The position numbers were made by a program, and so were the translations under genes. Shown here piece after piece: positions 13,785 to 18,796 of a stretch of 18,796 nucleotides of DNA (the stretch's first letter is position 1; each line of letters opens with the position of its first letter). The notes under the pieces are model-generated. The model was not told the DNA's origin. It worked only from the letters and a program-made list of their open reading frames with translations, and made no database searches. This DNA comes from JAVBQU01 sp031548675 (GTDB taxonomy: Bacteria > Bacteroidota > Bacteroidia > Bacteroidales > P3). The DNA is taken from positions 1 to 18,796 of the forward strand of contig JAVBQU010000114.1 of NCBI GenBank assembly GCA_031548675.1, written 5' to 3'.

Positions 13785-14384
13785 ATGGCACAAGACACAA
13801 AAGATTACATTTTACAAAAATCCTTTGAAACTTTTTTGGTAAAAGGCTATGATAGCACTTCTATGACTATTTTACAACACGAATTTAAAATGTCGCGTGG
13901 AGCTATGTATCGTTATTTTACAGGTAAAGACGAATTATTCTGTGCAGTGGTTGATAAATATTTCTGGGGTTTAGTAGATTTCATACGTCCTCGATATGAA
14001 AAAAGTTCAACTATTCTGGAGTTTATAGACATTAAGATTAGAACATTGGAAGATTTGGTTAAATTTCTAAACCGGATTGAAGGCATTGAAACCGTATTTT
14101 TGAACTATACTGCTTTCATAATTCAAGCAGCCAAGCATTATCCAAAATTTATTGAGAAGTGGAAAAGCTACTTGGATAATGACTTAAGACAATGGGAATC
14201 TGCTATTCAAAATAGCATAAATAAAGAAGAAGTACGCCAAGAAGTAGATGTGAAAATAATGGCAAAAGTATTTGCTAAAGCAATAGATGTCAGCGATTCA
14301 TCCACAACAATAAAAAACTTTGCATCTGCGGCAAAGCAAACCAAAAAAATGCTTACTTATATTTATTCATTAATTAAAGTTTGA
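13785..14384 (+). CDS. TetR/AcrR-family transcriptional regulator
   Basis: A 199-residue protein with a TetR-type N-terminal DNA-binding domain: helices 1-3 in KDYILQKSFETFLVKGYDSTSM then TILQHEFKMSRGAMYRYFTGKDELF (about residues 6-54). The C-terminal 140 residues are helical, lacking recognisable motifs, and should bind an inducer and dimerise. It lies directly before a TolC-like channel, adaptor and RND pump on the same strand, and palindromes sharing ATGAA-NG-TTCAT stand before both the regulator and the pump genes, so it is probably the local repressor of the efflux operon and of itself. The inducer cannot be predicted. Confidence 0.92.
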   Translation: MAQDTKDYILQKSFETFLVKGYDSTSMTILQHEFKMSRGAMYRYFTGKDELFCAVVDKYFWGLVDFIRPRYEKSSTILEFIDIKIRTLEDLVKFLNRIEGIETVFLNYTAFIIQAAKHYPKFIEKWKSYLDNDLRQWESAIQNSINKEEVRQEVDVKIMAKVFAKAIDVSDSSTTIKNFASAAKQTKKMLTYIYSLIKV

Positions 14385-14402
14385 CTTTTTTGCTCAACAG
14401 AT

Positions 14403-14418
14403 GAATGAATGTTCATTC
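14403..14418. promoter_or_regulatory. Second TetR operator, upstream of the efflux genes
   Basis: GAATGAA-TG-TTCATTC is a 16-bp palindrome with 7-base arms. Its core ATGAA-NG-TTCAT matches the perfect palindrome at 13707-13726. It lies 81 bases before the tolC-like start, in the 115-base gap after tetR. A weak -7-like CTTTTTTG (14385-14392) is just upstream, so it may repress a dedicated efflux promoter. Confidence 0.7.
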
Positions 14419-14499
14419 TTTTTAACAAGAGAAATTAAAAAATTAAGAATAGAAAATTTTGTAGAATACCAAAACTTAAATACACAACAAATTAAATAA

Positions 14500-15855
14500 A
14501 TGAAATCATATCTTTTAACTGCCGCATTAGTCTTATTCAGCGTCCCTCTGTTGTTCGCTCAAAATGAGAAAACAACCCGTTTATCACTCCGTCAATGTGT
14601 GCAAACCAGTATAGAAAAAAATATTAATGTACAGACTGCACGTATTGATGAAGAAAAAAGCAAATATAAAGTTAGCGAAACCCGTTCGAGTTTACTTCCA
14701 AAAGTCAATGTTTCAGGAAACTTTCAAGATTATTTAGCATTGCCTACAACCATGCTTCCGGGAATAATTATTGGTCAGCCCGGTGTTGATATTCCTGTGC
14801 AAATGGGATCAAACTACACCACTGCTTTAGCTGCAAGCTTTAATCAGGTTTTATTTAATCAAACAGCATTAACGGCTTTGCGTCTATCAAAAGAAGCACA
14901 AAAATTGAATGGATTGGCTGTTGAAAAAGTAAGTGAGGAATTGGCAAACGAAGTATCGAAACTATATTTTTTGGCAGTTACTACTTCCAAGCAAGTTTCT
15001 TTAGTCGAAGAAAATATAACCCGCATCCAGCATTTGAGAGATATTACCAAAGTATTGGTGGATAATGGGATGGGGAAAAAAGTAGATTATGACCGTATCA
15101 ATGTAAACTTGGAAAATTTGTACACTCAATTGAGCAATACGCAAGCCGGACTAGAACAACAATTGAATATGATTAAATATATGTTGGAAATTCCGCTTCA
15201 AGAAAATATTGTTTTGACCGATACTGCTGAAATGCCTTTGTTGAACCAAACACCTCAATTAATGACAGATTTTTCGAGTCATATTGATATTCAAATGCTA
15301 GAATCTCAAAAAGAAATTAACCTTTTGAACCAAAAGGTAGTCAATAGCGGATATATTCCTTCGCTGGCTTTTGTGGGGCAGTATTCTTACCAAGGCATGC
15401 GAAGTGAATTTAAAAATTATTTTCAAGATAGTCCCGAAAATAAATGGTTTTCATCATCCTATATTGGTTTGAATCTTTCGATTCCTATTTTTGACGGTTT
15501 GGAAAAACATGCTAAATCGAAACAGGCAAAATTGGATTATCAAAAAACAACGGAAACACTGGATAATACCAAAGAAAAATTCAACGTAAACTACCAAATT
15601 GCAATGAATAATTATAAAAACAACCAAAGTAATGTAGAACGCCAAAAACAAAATATTGAATTAGCTGAAAGCGTATATAATGAAACTGCATTGAAATACC
15701 GTGAAGGTTTAGCTGGTATGAGCGATTTGCTGCAAGACGAAATGGGCTTGAATAATGCTCAGGCAGCATATTTAAATGCATTATATAATTTCAAAGAAGC
15801 CGAATTAAAGATTATGTCACTCAACGGACAGATTAAAAACTTAATGCATAATTAA
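14500..15855 (+). CDS. TolC-family outer-membrane efflux channel
   Basis: A 451-residue outer-membrane factor that would form the exit duct of the tripartite pump. The signal peptide is MKSYLLTAALVLFSVPLLFA, with cleavage probably after Ala20. The mature chain has two homologous OEP repeats: the first starts RLSLRQCVQTSIEKNINVQTARIDEEKSK and the second near LLNQKVVNSGYIPSLAFVGQYSYQG. Long helices follow, including YNETALKYREGLAGMSDLLQDEMGLNNAQAAYLNALYNFKEAELKI at the C-terminus, as in TolC proteins. Length is normal. It is first of three genes in order channel, adaptor, pump; the adaptor gene starts 46 bases later. The transported compounds are not predictable. Confidence 0.93.
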   Translation: MKSYLLTAALVLFSVPLLFAQNEKTTRLSLRQCVQTSIEKNINVQTARIDEEKSKYKVSETRSSLLPKVNVSGNFQDYLALPTTMLPGIIIGQPGVDIPVQMGSNYTTALAASFNQVLFNQTALTALRLSKEAQKLNGLAVEKVSEELANEVSKLYFLAVTTSKQVSLVEENITRIQHLRDITKVLVDNGMGKKVDYDRINVNLENLYTQLSNTQAGLEQQLNMIKYMLEIPLQENIVLTDTAEMPLLNQTPQLMTDFSSHIDIQMLESQKEINLLNQKVVNSGYIPSLAFVGQYSYQGMRSEFKNYFQDSPENKWFSSSYIGLNLSIPIFDGLEKHAKSKQAKLDYQKTTETLDNTKEKFNVNYQIAMNNYKNNQSNVERQKQNIELAESVYNETALKYREGLAGMSDLLQDEMGLNNAQAAYLNALYNFKEAELKIMSLNGQIKNLMHN

Positions 15856-15901
15856 AATAAGAATCATCAAATTAAGAGATAAATAAAATTCAAAAATAAA
15901 A

Positions 15902-16963
15902 ATGAAACGTAAAACAATAATCATAGGTGTTGTAGTACTTGCATTAATAGGATTAATCGCAGGTAAATTAATAGGCAATAAAAAGCAGGTAGATGCTCAT
16001 AAAACAGTAAAAACAGAACAAGGTCAAATTGCTGTGAGCGTAGCTTCAGCCGAAATGAGAGAAACAAGCAACGAATTAAATTTAGTGGGAACTGCCATGC
16101 CCGACAAAGAAGTAACCGTAGCCGCTGAAGCTGGTGGAAAAATTGTACAAATCAACTTTAAATTGGGCGATTTTGTAAGTCAGGGAGCTGTTTTGGCAAA
16201 AGTGGACGATACATACAAACGTTTGGCTTTTGATAATGCTCAATTGAATTACAATAAATACAAGGATGATTACGACCGTTTTCAAGTGCTGCGCAAAGGT
16301 GATGCCGTATCTGAAACTCAGCTACGCGATATGAAAATGGCTTATGAAAGTGCAAAAATACAATTGGAAAATGCGAAAAAACAATTGGAAGACACCAAAA
16401 TCGTAGCTCCTTTCAGCGGGGTAATTACTTCTAAAAATACCGAATTAGGAGCTTTTGTCAACATGGGAACATCTATAGCCGGTATGGCTGACGTTGCTCA
16501 ACTGAAAGTTACTTTATCGGTTTCTGAAAGTAACGTTTACCAATTACAAAAAGGTCAGACTGTAGATGTAAAAACAGATGTTTATCCCGACATAACTTAT
16601 AAGGGAACCATATCAAATATCAGTCCCAAAGGAAGCAATGCTCATACCTATCCTGTCGAAATTATGATTGCCAACAATGCCAAAAATCCATTGAAAGCCG
16701 GAACCTATGTAAATGTGCAGGTAGATATGGGTAAAACAGGAAAAGCTTTAATGATTCTCCGCGATGCTATTGTAAGCAGCGTAAAAGACCCTTCAGTATA
16801 TGTAGTAGAAAATGGTGTTGTCAAATTAACAAGAATTACCACAGGACAAGATAACAATGCCTATTTAGAAGTTACTTCAGGCTTAAAAGAAGGAGACCAA
16901 GTAGTAATCAACGGGCAGATTAACCTAACAAACGGAGCAAAAGTTTCGGTAATTAAAAATTAA
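15902..16963 (+). CDS. RND efflux periplasmic adaptor (membrane fusion protein)
   Basis: A 353-residue adaptor that links the inner-membrane pump to the TolC-like channel. An N-terminal hydrophobic segment (residues 5-27, IIIGVVVLALIGLIAGKLIG) has no lipobox cysteine, so it is probably anchored by this helix. The lipoyl domain has EAGGKIVQINFKLGDFVSQGAVLAKVDD (about residues 76-103); a coiled-coil hairpin follows (about 105-165), then the second lipoyl half KIVAPFSGVITSKNTELGAFV and the beta-barrel and membrane-proximal domains. The short spacing and same strand place it in one operon with the channel and the pump gene, which starts 76 bases after its stop. Confidence 0.94.
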   Translation: MKRKTIIIGVVVLALIGLIAGKLIGNKKQVDAHKTVKTEQGQIAVSVASAEMRETSNELNLVGTAMPDKEVTVAAEAGGKIVQINFKLGDFVSQGAVLAKVDDTYKRLAFDNAQLNYNKYKDDYDRFQVLRKGDAVSETQLRDMKMAYESAKIQLENAKKQLEDTKIVAPFSGVITSKNTELGAFVNMGTSIAGMADVAQLKVTLSVSESNVYQLQKGQTVDVKTDVYPDITYKGTISNISPKGSNAHTYPVEIMIANNAKNPLKAGTYVNVQVDMGKTGKALMILRDAIVSSVKDPSVYVVENGVVKLTRITTGQDNNAYLEVTSGLKEGDQVVINGQINLTNGAKVSVIKN

Positions 16964-17039
16964 AAAAAATAGAATTAGAAAATGAAGAAATAAAACATTT
17001 CATCATTCATAGTTCATAACCTATAATCTCGTAATTATA

Positions 17040-18796
17040 ATGTCAAATATAGTAGAAAAATCGATTAAAAAACCTTTGTTAATCGTTGTGATTTTTACGG
17101 TACTAACCCTTGGTGGATTGGTTTGTTACAACATGCTTAATTTGAACCTGATTCCCAAAGTAGATGTTCCCATACTTACCATTGCTACTGTTTATCCGGG
17201 AGCCGGAGCTACAGAAGTAGAAACTTCGGTAACCAAAAAAATAGAAGATGCTCTTTCCACTTTAGAAAACTTAGATAAAATCAATTCCACTTCTCGGGAA
17301 GGGATTTCAATTGTAGCAGTGCAATTTAGAGAGGGTACAGATATAAACCGCTCTGTGCAGGATGCACAACGGAAAATCAACGCTATTAAAGCCAATTTAC
17401 CCAAAGAAATTTTAGACCCTACCATTGATAAAATTTCTGTGGATGACCAGCCCATTATGCGGCTTGCAGCTTCGTCATCCTTACCTTCAACGGAATTTTA
17501 TAAATTGGTTGAAGACCGTGTTCAGCCTCGTTTGGCAAAACTTCCCGGTGTAGGTTCTGTAAACATGATTGGGGGAAGCGAACGTGAAATCAGAGTAAAT
17601 ATTGATGCCGAAAAATTAAAAGCCTACAATCTTTCTATTTTACAAGTATTGCAAGCTATACAAACGGCTAATATGGAAATTCCGGCAGGTAACATAGAAA
17701 ATACCGATGCAGTTTATTCGGTACGTTTAGCTGCTAAATATACCAGCCTTGATGAACTTCGTAATACTGTAATTATGAACATTCCGAATGGGGGTGATGT
17801 GAAAGTAAAAGATGTTGCCGAAGTGCAGGATGGTATTGCAGAGCAAACTTTTATCAACCGTATTGATAGCAGAGATGCCATTGGTTTAACTATTCAAAAA
17901 CAAAGTGATGCTAATGCCGTACAGGTTGCTGATTTGGCAAAAGCCGAATTAGCTGCTATTGAAAAAGAATATGCGGGCAGTAATGTTAAATTTGAGATTG
18001 CTACCGATGATTCGGTTTTTACCAAAGCTGCAGCCCACTCTGTTGTATTCGACCTATTTTTAGCCATTATTATTGTAGCTATTGTATGTTTTATCTTCTT
18101 ACATAATCTACGCAGTGCTTTAATTATTATGATTGCAGTTCCGCTTTCTATTGTTCCTGCTTTTATCGCTTTATATGCATTAGGGTACTCGCTGAATATG
18201 ATGTCGTTAATGGCATTGTCCCTTGTAGTAGGTATTTTGGTAGATGACTCCATTGTGGTTATCGAAAATATGTTCCACCACATGGAACGCGGTAAAACCA
18301 AATGGCACGCAGCCATCGATGGCTGTAAACAGATTATGTTTACCGTTATGGCTATTACTTTTGTAATTGTAGTCGTTTTCTTACCATTGGCTATTACTGG
18401 CGGATTGATTGGAAATATTTTGCATGAATTTGCCATTCCTATTATTGTGGCAACCTTAACCAGTTTGCTGGTTTCATTTACAGTTACGCCTTTGCTGATG
18501 TCTCGTTTCGGGAAGCTATCCGATGATACACGCCCTACTCTGTCCGGTCGCTTTTCTCGCTTAGTTGAGCAAGTATTTAATGCTTTAAAGAACGGATATG
18601 GCAAAATTTTAGCGTACGGATTAAAGCATAAAGTAATGATATTGGTAACTACGTCTGTTCTTTTAATCGGTTCTTTTGCTTTATTCCCAATGGGATTGAT
18701 AGGGTTTGCATTTATGCCTGATACGGACCAAGGCGAATTTGTGGTAAATTTGGATATGAATCCGCAAGTAACAGTTTATCAAAACAATCAAATTAC
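17040..18796 (+). CDS. RND-family efflux transporter permease (truncated at window end)
   Basis: From ATG 17040 the frame is open to the last base, giving 585 codons of a protein normally near 1,000-1,060 residues. It begins MSNIVEKSIKKPLLIVVIFTVL (first helix, residues about 10-30), followed by the porter domain start LIPKVDVPILTIATVYPGAGATEVETSVTKKIE. Further on are KLPGVGSVNMIGGSEREIRV, a helix bundle from about residue 340, and LVVGILVDDSIVVIENMFHHMERG with Asp402-Asp403, equivalent to the proton-relay aspartates of AcrB. It is a proton-driven pump in the inner membrane; together with the channel and adaptor it completes a tripartite exporter. HAE-1-type drug export is likely, but substrates are unknown. 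Confidence 0.95.
   Translation, partial: MSNIVEKSIKKPLLIVVIFTVLTLGGLVCYNMLNLNLIPKVDVPILTIATVYPGAGATEVETSVTKKIEDALSTLENLDKINSTSREGISIVAVQFREGTDINRSVQDAQRKINAIKANLPKEILDPTIDKISVDDQPIMRLAASSSLPSTEFYKLVEDRVQPRLAKLPGVGSVNMIGGSEREIRVNIDAEKLKAYNLSILQVLQAIQTANMEIPAGNIENTDAVYSVRLAAKYTSLDELRNTVIMNIPNGGDVKVKDVAEVQDGIAEQTFINRIDSRDAIGLTIQKQSDANAVQVADLAKAELAAIEKEYAGSNVKFEIATDDSVFTKAAAHSVVFDLFLAIIIVAIVCFIFLHNLRSALIIMIAVPLSIVPAFIALYALGYSLNMMSLMALSLVVGILVDDSIVVIENMFHHMERGKTKWHAAIDGCKQIMFTVMAITFVIVVVFLPLAITGGLIGNILHEFAIPIIVATLTSLLVSFTVTPLLMSRFGKLSDDTRPTLSGRFSRLVEQVFNALKNGYGKILAYGLKHKVMILVTTSVLLIGSFALFPMGLIGFAFMPDTDQGEFVVNLDMNPQVTVYQNNQI

Noticed and set aside
17894..18604. 236-codon minus-strand frame
   Set aside because: Antisense to the RND pump transmembrane region; a shadow of its codon pattern.
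1..18796. CRISPR array, insertion sequence, rRNA or toxin-antitoxin module
   Set aside because: No regular spacer-repeat series, no transposase, no rRNA-like sequence and no toxin-antitoxin pair could be found in any frame.

Overview
The window reads as a chromosome segment of a Bacteroidota bacterium, most likely an anaerobic member of the Bacteroidales. The evidence is the AT-rich coding, the repeated Bacteroidota -7 promoter element TAnnTTTG a short distance before start codons, scarce Shine-Dalgarno sites, lineage-typical families (GSCFA, DUF4271, lipoprotein LptC) and a ferredoxin-dependent 2-oxoacid oxidoreductase. No species can be named from sequence alone.

Region 1 (1 to about 4117) is one end of an integrative/conjugative element. 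It has a truncated DUF3945/DUF4099 gene at the window edge (minus), a very acidic ArdA antirestriction protein (plus), and an ORF6N-domain gene sharing a minus-strand operon with a tyrosine integrase. A 476-bp gene-free stretch behind the integrase promoter is full of short direct and inverted repeats and is the best candidate for the attachment and arm-site region. It stops at the 3' end of a tRNA-Asp gene (4118-4191, minus), which has a near-perfect Bacteroidota promoter.

Region 2 (4300-7784, plus) is housekeeping: a GSCFA-domain protein, a DUF4271 membrane protein, a HemD-like uroporphyrinogen-III synthase, RnpA (GTG start) and YidD (overlapping rnpA). Region 3 (7789-10358, minus) is a tightly overlapped operon: type III pantothenate kinase coaX, a predicted outer-membrane beta-barrel protein, then lipoprotein LptC. 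It meets yidD tail to tail with a 4-base gap.

Region 4 (10380-13587, plus) holds korA-korB, encoding 2-oxoacid (probably 2-oxoglutarate):ferredoxin oxidoreductase, with a strong terminator. Region 5 (13671 to the window end, plus) is a tripartite efflux locus: a TetR regulator, a TolC-like outer-membrane channel, a periplasmic adaptor and an RND pump cut by the window edge. A perfect 20-bp palindrome at the tetR promoter and a related palindrome before the tolC-like gene point to local TetR control of itself and the pump.

Nothing here is clearly a new system. The least explained parts are the repeat-rich integrase-proximal end, the integrase itself (altered first catalytic arginine position, C-terminal extension), its operon with ORF6N, and the helically phased repeats before the DUF3945 gene.
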